Source: Halicephalobus mephisto
Taxonomy: Eukaryota; Nematoda; Chromadorea; Rhabditida; Panagrolaimidae
Length of the DNA stretch: 64,000 nt
Reading direction: 5' to 3'
Assembly: GCA_009193035.1 (NCBI GenBank)
Contig: SWDT01000066.1
Location: 62,001 to 126,000 of the forward strand
Below, piece by piece: positions 26,401 through 38,300 of this stretch. Under the pieces are notes generated by a model. It was given only the letters and a program-made list of their open reading frames with translations. It did not search any database and was not told the origin of the DNA. Numbering within the stretch: position 1 is the first letter of the stretch; every line of letters begins with the position of its first letter. The translations under genes and the position numbers were made by a program.

Positions 26401-27234
26401 AATCCTCGATGGGTAGGTATCTTTCGGGGGAGAAAATATGCTTCTGTTGTTTTCACTTGTGGTGGTCCTTGGAGGGGAGAACATGCTTCTACTGGGCTCT
26501 TTCGGTCCTCCGGAAGTGAAAGTAGGCAAGGGTTTTGAATGGTTCACTTGATTTAGATAGCTTTCGGCCAAACTACTTGGTTTAACGGTCTCCATCTCTT
26601 TGGCCTGTCTAGCCTCCCTGACTTCCCTCGCTGAAGGAATATATCTGGTCGGACTGAACATGTCCCTTGCCACTTGGCTTCTGTAGGTCATCAGAGGACC
26701 TGCGACAGAGGGCTTTGGTCGAGTTGGCCTATCACTGGCAGCGACGGCTTTCTGGTAGTTGGCCAAGGCTGACCTCACTCGACCTGTTCCTAACGTCGAT
26801 GGAGCAGCAGTTGAAGTGGCAGAGGAATATCGGGAGGAAGTACTGGAGACTGACGGTGCATAACTAGGTGCTTTGGAGACTGGGGTTGGCTTCGCAGGCT
26901 CAAAGACTTTAGCCAATTTAGAGGAGTGCCCTCGGTAGTCTTCTGGAAGATTCGGTCTGTTGAACCTCAGCGAAGTCCAGCTGAAAATCAAATTGTATTA
27001 ATTCTAGCATTCATTCAAGAAACAATTGGATACTGACTAAGAATGCCCGAAAATCAAGGGAAATGTTTTTCTTATTCATTGTCCAGCTGGTCATTCAGAT
27101 TGTTCAAAAACCAACCTAGTCCCTGTAGTCTTGGCCTCCCCAGCAGCATTCAGACCCCTTCTTCCGTTGGCTACTGAACTCTCTTCTCGGTCCTTGTTAG
27201 GCACGTATCGTCGATAACTCGATGTAGTCGACAT
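14431..27234 (-). CDS. Very large disordered Ser/Pro-rich protein, possibly a cytoskeletal scaffold
   Basis: Seventeen exons join without a phase error: 27234-27116, 26980-25530, 25475-25210, 22936-22851, 22340-21828, 21352-21158, 20586-20136, 20001-19906, 19326-18766, 18136-17910, 17569-17273, 17132-16949, 16850-16462, 16348-16249, 16082-15679, 15590-15361, 15095-14431. The product is about 2077 residues. Composition is dominated by S, P, T, R and K, with almost no hydrophobic core. Exceptions are short helical stretches such as RSKFKEAIDYLDQIFEDLKK (exon 11), DPILAIDALVAELELNTE (exon 15) and RGLRRLQKQQRSSLDEMANM (exon 16). The N-terminal 330 residues repeat an FSP motif three times. No catalytic, membrane or secretory signal is seen. 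The pattern suits a phosphorylated adaptor of actin or microtubules, but that is inference and I do not recognise the family. Confidence 0.72.
18422..18665. repeat. Degenerate ACACTATCC / GTGTCCGAAAA repeat cluster, copy 1
   Basis: This intron segment holds several short related words in both orientations: GTGTCCGAAAA, CTTTCAGCAATG (twice), AACACTATCAC, AATGTCCGAAAATTCC, ATAGTGTTCGGAAA and CACTATCCGG. It looks like a worn-down tandem or inverted repeat. Related words recur at 28249-28400. Confidence 0.4.
23031..23570 (-). CDS. Alternative first exon of the large disordered protein
   Basis: An ATG-initiated 540-base exon codes 180 residues (start MTKYKNRYVVVKRES), Ser/Pro/Lys-rich like its neighbours. 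It ends in phase 0 at a GT donor. The upstream exon ending at 25210 also ends in phase 0, and the shared downstream exon at 22936 starts in phase 0. Exon 25210 cannot be spliced into this exon without meeting a stop. The best reading is a second promoter giving a 1645-residue isoform that lacks the 612-residue N-terminus. Confidence 0.6.
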
Positions 27235-30200
27235 GACGATTGTTTATGAACCTTGATTACTCTGAGTAACTCTAATACTATCGTTGAAAGCCAGAATATC
27301 CTCTAATCGAAATTTGAGCAAAATAAATCAATCTCGCCAGAGTTTCTGTTAAAAATAAAACATCCTTGAAGTCTTGCCCGTTTAATGGATTTCCAGGTTT
27401 AAGCTGACCCAGGAACTGAAAAAAATGCTAAAATTATGTTATACACGACTTTGGTCAAGGTGCAAAATTGGACAAATTCCCGATCCGCAGCTGACGCTGA
27501 CCAGGCTGGGAATCGATGGTTGAACAATTGCGCCAAGTCCTGGTCCAAAATAAAGAGCAAATATGTGGGCGAAAGTACTCCAGTTTTGACAAATCTGCCA
27601 CACGCAAACCGACAAAGGAACCTTATCAAGAAAAATAAAATAGTGCAGAAAAGGTGAGAATTTATTTTTAGGGACAAAATGGGTGTTCCCCTCTGCAGGG
27701 CTGAAATTACGTCGATTCCGTTGATCCATTTAGGGGACAAGTTAATGCATCAAGGCGTCCATGATGTGGTTACAAAGTCCATTCGGAAATGATTGATTTT
27801 TGGGGAGCAATGAAAGGACTTGGAGATGGGACAGTGACTGTAAAGCCAATTTTGAAAGTCTTGTGGTCACTGTCCAGGATTCCCCTGTTAAAAAATGAGT
27901 TCTAACATATGGATATGCAAGATTATGAACATATGGCTTCCACTTAGGCCCAAACGAAAGTATTCTTCCAAAATGTTCCTTCTGGGCTTGAGTGGAATTA
28001 CATGTACATGGGATTGCACATCCGTCAGTTGTGCACCTCCTTTAACAGATCAGTAACCAAGCTCGTGGCCGAAGAATCAATCAAGCATCGTTCATGGCGG
28101 AACCAGCGCCCTTTCATCCGGTGATTTCTTTGTTTTTCTTTGACGACAGGTTTCAAGTACAGGTCTCGACACAAACAATGCTTGTTTCTCAAACACGAAC
28201 TTAGTCACTAGTCCTTCAAACAAATTCCAAGAAATCGTTCTTTCAGTCACTATCCAGATTTTCTCCTTTACGGGATCCAGACAGTGCCTTAAAAATCGGT
28301 TTCTGAAATCTCCCAGACACTATCTATAATCAATCAGCGCAGAAACTCCTGGATAGTGTAGGAATTTTAAAAATAAATCTCCAGACACTATCCAAGTTCC
28401 CCCACTAGAAACTACTTTCTATCCAAGACAAAAGATTAAATAAGACGAAATTTTGATCCTAAACAAAACAAAGATCCTGTGAAAAATGACATCTCGAACC
28501 GTTTGTTCTTTCGACAGTCAAGGATGTGAGTAAACCCAACCTTGACGTCAATTCCACCAAGTATACAAAAACCAAAAAAGTCATCAAGAAGGAATCTGTG
28601 TAATGTTTGTTTTCCATAACATCCCAAGTAGAGAGGCTCCAAATGGGATTTAAAAATTGGAACAAAGTCAGAAGTATTGTTTGCGTGAAATCGGCTTGAC
28701 CAGAAGAGAGACGGAAAGATTTTGGACTAGATCGGAAAGGTCCCGAGCGGTCAGTCAAGGTTTATCAGTTTTCGAAGACGGACCGATTTGAAACAAATTT
28801 TGTGAAAATGATTGATTCAAAATGACAGAGCAGAATGAACTAAAATTGAAAAAATATAAAAACACGAAAATCCGGCAATTGCTCAGATCCAATCGATTTA
28901 GACTCACGGCTGTCTTGTCGAAAGGGCTCTCTTCATCAAGATGGATGAACACGGGATAAACTGAGGTCGTATTAAGGTCGATAATAATCACAGACTAATA
29001 TCCATCCCCTAATCTCACAGAAAAACAAAACCCGTTTCAGATTTGGGATTTCCTAATCGATTACAGAATCCATGAAGACTAATGTCCAATTACCGAGGAC
29101 CAGCGACTTTATCTGCGATGAATTTTTCCTTGGAGAAGAATGCGGGCCAAACGTAGACAATTGTTTTTTAAATGACAAAACTAGTTGGAATCTAATTCGC
29201 TCACGATTTTAAATAATTGAAAAATTATTCAGACGCAGGGAGAGTTAAATTCGAAGTAAAACAAAAATTTGTAAAAATAAATTTAAAAAAGCAATTTAAA
29301 TTAGAAAAATAACTGGAAAGAATAGTTTTAAAGATTTTGTGGACAATATTCGGATATTCCCATAAGCAATTTTGAAAACTCAAGAATATCCAGGGAAATT
29401 AAAGTTACAGTTTTGTACATATTATAATTTTTCATTAGTGGAACAGCCATAATTAACTTTTCTTGTTACAAACGTTGGGTTTTGGCCAGTGTTCCAGTCG
29501 TTCCATTTGATTGGAGTCGAAAATCGTCTCAGTTGACGATCGCGCGGCCAAAATCAATTTCTATTTTTTCTAGAAAACGAAGAAGACCCGTTCTCTACGA
29601 ACTATTTATTCGAAAAAATTAACTTACAGTAAAGTTGAATTTTTCGACACTCTGGTAGTTTCGTTCGCTAATTCTAAAAATTGAATTTAGAGTTTAAAAA
29701 ACAAAATCGATGCCTGGGGCACCACACGTTTTTAATCAATTGCAGTTGACCAGTCCAAACTTTGCAAGAACTTTTTGTTGGTCGTCAATCTTTCAAGAGT
29801 TGATCCAATCACGAGAAGGAAAACCTGGCCAATTGCTTTTTTGATAAAAAATTACAATTTTTCCGAAATTCTTCAAGATTTTTCTCGAATAAAGTGTTAA
29901 TTTGACGCGTTTCGATAAAAAAAGGACATAAAAACCAGACTAAAATAAAGATAGGTTCGGATTTCTTGGAGAAAAACTTTCGACAGTGACCATGTGCTAA
30001 CTCAAGTCCTCAGTAATCCATCGTCAGCTGTTGGCCATTTGACGACGAACAAAAAGAAATTTTCTGTTCCACTAACGCAAAACTGTTCTTTCGACATCAT
30101 ACAAAGCTCATCAGCTTCTCCACGGATATCGACGAAAATCGACTCATTAGGATTGCCATAAGATCCTTAAAAGTAAAACTTCTTCTGAAATCTCAACACG

Positions 30201-30636
30201 GTATTCACTCAGGATGACACTCTTCAGACATAGATATGTCACATTTTTTCCCTCAGTAAATTCATGTTTCGTCGACAAGTGATAGTTCAATTTTCTCTTT
30301 CCACTACCCTATCACTTGGACCACAATACTCAGTCTTGCTGGGTTGTCTGAATGGAATTACAGTACACACTGTAATTTTGAAACCACTTATTGTAATCGA
30401 CTTTACAATGAGCTAATAAGATAATAATGCACATATGATAACTAAAAACTCGGAAATTGCAGAGTATACTCCACTACCTGGATTTTTCCTCTTCTTCCTT
30501 CTAAAGAACGGTGAAAAATAAGCATTAGTGATCAACCTGCAACTGAGATTTCAAAAACTTGTTCTCTGAAAGTTCAACTTTTGAAAAAATTCAAATGCTA
30601 AGATTTTCTAAAAATAATGCCGTGTTTTGATATTCT
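27235..30636. other. Long gene-free region (3.4 kb)
   Basis: No exon, RNA gene or domain-bearing ORF can be supported. It lies upstream of the large minus-strand gene and past the end of the GTF3C2 cluster, so it probably holds the promoter and enhancers of the large gene. It contains the second ACTATCC repeat cluster and a perfect 8-bp inverted repeat at 30357-30376. Confidence 0.5.
28249..28400. repeat. Degenerate ACACTATCC repeat cluster, copy 2
   Basis: Words CACTATCCAGATTT, CAGACACTATCTAT, GGATAGTGTAGGA (reverse orientation) and CAGACACTATCCAAG are spaced 40-60 bases apart, each followed or preceded by an AT-rich stretch. They resemble the words in the intron cluster at 18422-18665. Confidence 0.4.
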
Positions 30637-30642
30637 TTTATT
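30637..30642 (-). terminator. Polyadenylation signal of the GTF3C2 gene
   Basis: AATAAA on the minus strand, 56 bases beyond the GTF3C2 stop codon; likely the end of the three-gene cluster. Confidence 0.6.
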
Positions 30643-30697
30643 GTCAAAACAACATTGGCGTAAAAAACTCAACAACATTCATGAACAACAACAATGA

Positions 30698-33276
30698 TTA
30701 TAAACTGGTTGGAATAATAAAAACAATTCCCGCTTCGCCTCCGGCACAAGCAACACCGCCATTATACCTGCTAAAATCAATCCTCATCAGAGATTCCAAT
30801 CGTCTGTTGTAAGTAGCTTTTTCAATACTTGTCTTGCATATCGATGCTGACTTTTGATCGATTAAAGCTGCATCACCCAATCTAACTTCTAGCCAGCAGT
30901 TCTCGACAACATCATCGTGCAAAATCAATGGCTTGGCCGCAGGCTCTTTATCAGCCCCTTTCTGATTGTCTACCGCCTCCATGAGATCATTTACAGCATG
31001 GGTTTTCTTTCTTGTTCTTCTAACTAATTGGAGAGCAGGGGAAACATTAGAGCAAGCGAAATCATCCATCGTTCCTCGAGGAGCTAATCGACCGATCAAG
31101 GATTCGACTACTCTACCATCCATGCCGACTGTGCCAACAATTCCAGAATTTGGACAAACGGCAAGATGTAGGCATTGACCCATATGGCTGTAAACGATTA
31201 TTGAATCATATTAAATTAACAGAGGACTAACCGATTGATTGGTTGCACTGTCAATCCCGTCTGATTGCTCAGATCAAGAACTTGGTATGAAGAACAAAAA
31301 TACTGAACTGCAGAGGGTTCCGGTATTATCTTGACGATGTCATAAGAAAAGCATCCAGGGAAGCTCATCTGTTCGGCTGTCACAAAAGCTCCGGTGCTCC
31401 GCTGATTTTGGTCTTCGTAAACAACAGTCTTGGTTTCAAGATCATAATAGATCAGTTTGTTCGTAGGGAAACCTAGACAAATCAGATTGTCTGACAACAA
31501 GGCAGCTGATGTTGGTGAAGACTCCCAACTATCGTCATAAACCCAATCAGCGGCTTGTTCTGGATTTTCTCTAGACAAATCCCACAAAATAATCCATCCT
31601 GTCGCAGAAACTGCTAACAGGTCCTTTCCTTTTTTGTGTGGTGACCAACAAAGATGAATAAACGGTGCCATCGTAATCTCGCGTTCAATAAAAATGTCCT
31701 GATCAATCAAATCTCTCAGTTCTTCCTCTAGTTCGTCATCGTTACTCTCATCTGAATCGTCTTCACTTCCCTTTCTCTTCTTCTTTTGCTTCTTCGGTGA
31801 CTTCTTTTTCTTGTTTTTTGCTTGAGAATTACGACCAGAGGGTGTTGATGCTTGAGCAGATTGCACAGTATCATTAGCTGCGTCTTCCATTTCCACATCA
31901 TTCGCTTCTTCTTTTACCGTGACCCTGTCATTGTTGTTGCCATTAGCATCATCTGACGTAGCTACCTCCTTCACTGTCACCGGTGGGTGCTGTAAAGTCC
32001 ATATTGGATCTGCGAAGAAGATGGGAGGTTCGGAACGGGCATTTGGCATGTTTTTGTCTATCCTGTACACTAAGACTTTTCCATAATCACTAGTTACAGC
32101 CAAGTACCCGAGAAGATCTTTATCAACCGCCAGTTCGGAAGTAATTGCCTCCGAGAATAAAGGACACCAACAAATATCGGCAATCGTGCCAACATGTTCA
32201 ATCTTTAGCAAAAACCACAAACGAGCTTTGTTGCTAAAATTGTTTTTCACATTCAGTCTGTTGAGGGAAAACTAACCTGAAATCATTCCCATCAAATTTC
32301 CAAAGCTGTACATAGTTTGGTGTGGATAAACCATGTTCCCATTGAAGCTCATCAGCAACGGTAACGATAGCAACAACCTCCGATTCATCCGCAGCTTTCT
32401 GAGGACAAACCTTAATCGCCAAGATTGGTCCGCCACAAAACAATGCTTGAGCCGTTCTCTTCCGTGAATTTGGATCCGACTGAATTGCAAGCAGATTCTC
32501 TTTGATCTTCTGGTTCCTTTGGAGACGCTTATTTCTGATGATAGTATCAACAAGAAATGAAGTACATTCGTGATTTTTCGTCTCCAACCTATAGTCAAAG
32601 GCATGGCTTTGGAAAATCTTGATTGCGCTGTTATCTCTATTACGACTGAAGATCTGTTCTTGAGTGGCCGAAGCAGATTCTGACTTCTTTGTTTGAACAT
32701 CAAGTCGCACAGATGATCGATTCAACCACTTCGAGAGATTCATCCTACAAAATCTAAGCTTATGGCCGAAAATAAAGAATAACCTTACTTATCTGGACTC
32801 ATTTCTTTCCATCTCACTTTCTTTGTCTTGAGCAAGCTGGCACAAATTCCGTCCTTAACCAGGGCTTGACAAAAATCGTTGTGGCCTTGTCTGACGGCAT
32901 AAATATAATCATGGATATTAAACACAGTGGACTTCTGGTTTGTGACAGCCACAGTCCTGAACTTGAATCTTTTCTTATTGTCTCCTACACCACGCAATCT
33001 CGAGTGCTGTGCTGGAACGTTAGCTTTGGCCATAGAGACAGCTAAACGATTCTTTGCAGTTGATATTCGTTTCCTCCGTTTGAAATTATCCTCATCAATC
33101 TCTTCGGCTTCAAATGATACTTCGCTGCCATCTTTTTTCCGAGATTCTTCTTCCGACTCAGTAAGTTCCTCCTCCTCTACAGAATAGTTGTCTTCCTTGT
33201 CATCTGAAGAGTTACTGTCATCTTCCACAGCAAGGGTCTTTGCAGGCTTCACGAGCCGAGTACTTCTGCGAAGCAT
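30698..33276 (-). CDS. GTF3C2: TFIIIC subunit GTF3C2 (TFIIIC110)-like WD40 protein
   Basis: Four exons (33276-32789, 32744-32277, 32233-31232, 31187-30698) give 815 residues. The first 100 are acidic and basic low complexity (EEEELTESEEESRKKD, then RRKRISTAKNR). A WD40-type propeller follows, with LLKIEHVGTIADICWCPLF, LLGYLAVTSDYGKVLVYRI, and after an acidic/lysine-rich insertion HLCWSPHKKGKDLLAVSATG and WIILWDLSRENP. GTF3C2 is part of TFIIIC, which binds internal promoters of tRNA genes and recruits TFIIIB for RNA polymerase III. The ATG follows an acceptor directly (GAATTCAG then ATG), 130 bases after the mL65 stop, as in a downstream operon gene. The assignment rests on the propeller pattern and acidic insertion. 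Confidence 0.75.
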
Positions 33277-33290
33277 CTGAATTCACCAAA
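33277..33290 (-). promoter_or_regulatory. Trans-splice acceptor of the GTF3C2 cistron
   Basis: On the minus strand the sequence GGTGAATTCAG is followed at once by the start codon at 33276. With a 130-base gap to the upstream cistron this fits downstream-operon trans-splicing. Confidence 0.6.
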
Positions 33291-33405
33291 TTACAAGTTA
33301 AAAAAAATGTGGAAATACTAATACTGTTAAAAAACAGTTGGCATCAATTATTTCAGTCTAAAATTATTTTATCTCCTAAAATAACAACATAACACAACAA
33401 CTGTC

Positions 33406-35011
33406 CTACTTCTGTCGACCAATCATGAGCATCTGGAGGAATCTACTCAACACCTTTGGGTTCAATCCATCAACCAGTTCACCGGCATCATTCTCGTATC
33501 TAAACTTTCCAGTTTCTTTGTCGATTTCATCGTAGAGGTTGTGCGGTCCATCAACCAGGCAGAGATTGGATTTCCTATTGATAAACCCATCCATCTCAAT
33601 ATTAATGGCGATCGTGTTCAACTGTCCCAGAGCAAACAAAAATCTCTTGCCGTCAGAAAGAATCATTTGAGAAATCAAGGGAGCTTCAATATCATTGTAT
33701 TGAGTGTGGCCAAGACAATGCGCTTGACCATTCAGCCAGTTGAAGAGGGAACTAATGGCTGTAGCAGCGAGGCATTCACGAACAATAGTGTCATGTTCAT
33801 CGCCTTCTGGGGCATTCCATCGCTCCAATTCCTTGTTCAGGTCGAAGACAGACTTCACCGCCAGACGACCAAACATGAACGGCTCGTTACAATCGGGTTC
33901 GTAGCCAGGACAGATCCACAATGGTTCAGCATCCTTATTGAAGTTGAATTGCATCGGGGAGTAAACGACATCTCTCTTCACATCTACATTTGGCGGGAAT
34001 AACGGGGCTTCAATAACATCTGGTTTAGACCAATTGACAACTTCTGGTAATCCTGTTTTAGCCCGCAGTTGGACACTCAACTCGTCCCTCATCGCAAAAA
34101 CAAGTTCACCCAGCCTTCTTCTGTCGTCTCCGGTAAACCTGGGCTTTCTTCCACGAAGAGTGTCCACAGACCCATCTTCATCCCAAACTTCTAATCTCTC
34201 ATACATCCCGACGAATCCACCTCTAATCCAGAAAGATTCACAGCGTTCGTTCGTTGACTGTCTGTAATCCTTGACCCAATCGACGTTGTGGGCAATACTC
34301 ATTTGGGCGTCGTCAAAAGCAGTTCTCAAGAAATGAGTTACAGAATTAGATTCCTTCGGATCCTCTCCTTGGAAGAATATCTTCAATGATTCCTCAAGTC
34401 GTCGTTCGAACTTGCTCGTTGGAGGGACTAGACCACTGTAATACCCATCCATTACTTGTTTTTCTTCAATTAATCTCGTCTTAGTGATGTACTTATAGAA
34501 ATCAAGACAATCAAAGTAGTTGGGAATAGGAGGAACAATCCAAGCTTTCCTCGGTACCGTTAATGAAGGATGAAAAACGCGATGCCATTTCTTTTCAAAT
34601 CTATTCCAAGGTCTTTCATAAGGATTCACAAAATCAATCCGTTCTTGGGCAGTCTTCAGTTGTTTTACATAATCTTGTATCCAGTAATAATCTTTCAATC
34701 TTGCACCCATTCCAGTAACATCTCCTTCATTCTAAAACGGAATCATGAGGAACATGAAGAAATAGCACACAACTCACCAGGAACTCATCGTGAACCATGT
34801 TAGGAGATTCCTTCTGTACTCCGTAAGTTGTCCTAGTGTATGGAGCTTTAACAAAACCGGGCGGCCTCTTGTTTGGTTCAGCTAGAATTCTCTGTGGTTT
34901 CAATGTTTCTTGGTTAGTCCCATCTTTCGAACTTTCCGGAGTAGCAGCAGCAGAGGAAAACTTCCTGACAACCAGTGATAACTGAAATGGGTTCCTTCTT
35001 GATATATTCAT
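33406..35011 (-). CDS. mrps-30: Mitochondrial ribosomal protein mL65 (MRPS30/PDCD9)
   Basis: Two exons (35011-34778, 34731-33406) give 519 residues. The N-terminus MNISRRNPFQLSLVVRKFSS is a typical mitochondrial presequence. The body carries mL65-type features: YYWIQDYVKQLKTAQERI, WIVPPIPNYFDCLDFYKYIT, FWIRGGFVGMYE, NEPFMFGRLAVKSVF and HTQYNDIEAPLISQMI. mL65, once called S30, is a large-subunit mitoribosomal protein specific to metazoa. The ATG was chosen because it follows an acceptor (GGATTTAG, 5 bases upstream) and starts the presequence. The gene lies between USP48 (326 bases upstream) and GTF3C2 (130 bases downstream) on the same strand, suggesting a shared operon. Confidence 0.9.
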
Positions 35012-35336
35012 CTGACCTAAATCCAACAATTAGCAATGTGTCCTGGTATAATCGAAATAACGACGGCATATAACCGTTCATCTGAATTCTCATCCCGAAT
35101 ATCATGATTTTATCTCCCGTTTGAATATTGATAAGATGGAAAGCCTAAGAAAGACAATATTATACAAAATAGAGATCATTACATAGGAACCACAAAGATA
35201 GCAATCACATTAATGCACGTATCGAGGTAATCCAGCATCCTCGTTAATAAAAAGGTCCATTTCAATCCAAGTTAACACTAAATGTTGCATGCAACACAGC
35301 AGCAACTAATTTCGAGTTGTGGACGGGCAGAGGTGA

Positions 35337-38300
35337 TCAGAAACCCAATGCCGTATCTTGGAACCCACGATCCAGTTCCCTCGGGCCTTCTTCTTTCAGT
35401 TGAATGATGAGAATAAGGGGATTGTCCTGATTATTTGGAGTAATTTGTGACTGTTCCAATGTTTTGTCATCCTCCAAGACCTCCCCGTTGTTGTACAAAA
35501 GTTGTTGGTCGGGGAAGTAGCATTGTCGATCACATATCCTCGACTTCAAATCTCGAACAGTTTGCGAGGATGACAGCGTGACTTTGAAGAACGTCTTCGA
35601 CGCTGCTCGTCTTGTAGCTGGCCTCCACTGGTTCTTTCTGCCGTTACTGGTTTCTTCATCGCCTTGCTAAATAAGTGAAATCGAATCCGACTTTGCAAAA
35701 CTACAAAACGTACCATCTTAATGTAGATGTCGCCGTTCATATATTCGTACTTTTTCTTCGACTCTCTTTCGAAATAGGACTGACAACAAGCAGCACAAAA
35801 ATCCGCTGATTTCCCTAAACATTGAGATTAAAAATCACTCGTTCAATTGTATCTACCTTCAGTATTTAACCTGATTTCCACCAAATCACCGTCATGCCCA
35901 GGGAAATGAGTTTTGTAAGCTTTGTAGATTTCCTTCCACTCCTTCTGTGTAATAGGCATGGCGTTTCCAGCAACTTGAGCTCTAGAGAAATCCACAAAAG
36001 GCCTCCCATGATCACAGATCAGACATCCTTGGCATAACAACGGAACAGACACCGAAGACGACCTCGATTTAGCAGCAGTTCTGAAATTATCAAGGAACTT
36101 GCCACATATAATGTTCGTGTATCGATGACCAAGCTCGCTCATGTTGTATTTCCTCTTCTCCAAGACCTTCATTAAAGTAGAGATATCGTTATTGATCCTT
36201 GACAAGATATCCCGGTTCTGCTTGTTTGACAACGCCTCATTCACCTTCTCCTCTTCACAGTAGAAGCAATTCAACCGATCACCTTTGATAACCACGGGGT
36301 CATCAAAATACGGCATCACGATTCGCATCCATTCCTGATGACTCAACTTGACGATCTTGGGTCCTTGTTTAACGTTGCCATGAGGACAAGCTATTTCAGC
36401 ATTAAAGAAAACCGGTTGCTTCGGAATAATGGTATCTGGCTCTTCATCAGTTCCACTACTTGTTTGCTTTGACTTGCTGACTTTCTTCTTCTTCTTTTTT
36501 GGCACTCCAGAAGCACGCCCTAGTCTTCTCTTATTGGAAAACCCGGTTTCACGTCCGTCCCAATCAGGATCATCTTCTCCATCGCTCTCCATCTCATCTT
36601 CCGACTCAGATCCACTGGTAGATTCATCGGAAGCTACAGGGGCTTTCTTGATCCTTCCATTTACCACTCCATTGGTTTTCCCATCGCCATTTGTTGGCCT
36701 CATCAGTATCTTCAGCTTCAGCGGGGATTCTGGATTGATGTGAGCTTTGTATTCAACCTTTGGTTCGTCTTCAGATATTCTTCTTTTCTTCGGTTTTGGA
36801 GAAGTCATACCCGTCGTCCCATTCTTTATTTCCCCATTGATATCTACGTTCGTCGAAAATATCAACGACACGGCATCTTTCTCATGATTAACCAAAGTTT
36901 TGTATTCTCGTTGTTGCAGTGCTAATTTCCTATAATTCGCCAAATCCTTCCTTGAGACCATGTAATCAGAGGGGGAAATATCAGAATCTATCCTAACTTG
37001 TCTGTTGGGATCTTTCAGAACATCCTCTAGGAGATCTTCAATATCGTCAAGTGACGCAGAAAACACAGCTTCTTTCCTGAGATCTAGTGCACAATCAATA
37101 CAGAGATCAGATCCAGTAAGCAAATGTCCATGAGAAAAGCTAGGGGTTCCTCCCTCAACATGCCGAAATGTCTTTTTCTTAATCTTCAACCCATATTCTT
37201 TAAGTAATCTCTCCGCCCCAGATTTCTTGACAGCTTTCATTTCCCCTTGAAGAATATTCATCAACGACAATCTCCCATGAATGCATACTGGCATTTCGTA
37301 CGAGTCCAAAGGCTCGGACACGTACAAATGGGAGTACGCAGCTTCGTCAGCACTTGCTTCCTCCACATCTGATTCGTCCGAAGAGTCGGCGATATAGGAA
37401 GATGAAGGCGCGACGGTATTGCATTCAATTTTAGTTCTCTTGGTTCTCCCATTAGTCTTCTTTTCCCTGGCATTGAACCCGTTCTCTATTTCCTTGATCA
37501 TTTCTGGAGTCAGTTCCACATTCAGGTACTTTTGTTGAAGTTTTTCCAGTTCTTCAGTTGAGGCCTCGCTTCCAGACTCCAGAGCTGCTTGCTCCTTGGC
37601 ACGAGCTTCTTTCCTCTTCTGCTTCCTCTCTTCAGCTGCATTATCTTCCAGCTTATTCAGATTGACCATGGTCTCAACAGCTTTATGTTCCTTGTCGACG
37701 ATATCGAGGAGTAACTGTACAGGAAGAAAGACAACATCATGGGGCTTCTTTTTGATGACTTCTATCGCAGTGATTTTTAAATCAGAAAAGAGCTTCTCCA
37801 GTTTATTCAATGACTCCGTCGTCCGTTTGTGCCAGTATTTTTCCGATCTTTCATTGCTATTCCTCAGTCTTTCGCTCTCTATCGCAAGCTGAACAAAAAT
37901 CAGTTTAGATAAACAAGAACGATTCACTTACCCTCTTTTCAATCACGTATGCCCGTTTTGGTAGCTTGGGATATGGGATTTCTTGCTCATCTTCACCATT
38001 CAAATCAGTGTCTCGTCTGTACAACAACAAATAACAACCTCTCATGTCACTCGTTGGCTTCGCCACATCCTCCTCCGTTTCAACTCCCGGAGGTTTGATG
38101 GGCTTTACTGTCGCATCATTGAAATGGAACCACCGTTTCCTCCTTGTATCGTAAATATAATCGTAGTAATGACCGCTAGAAGCTGCTTGACCGTCATGAA
38201 CACAGACGGCCATCAGACGATACTTGTGATCTCCTTTAGCTCCTTTCAAGAGCGTACTCTCGTTCAACTCTCTGGGATAAATAATAGGAGTCCGGTCTTT

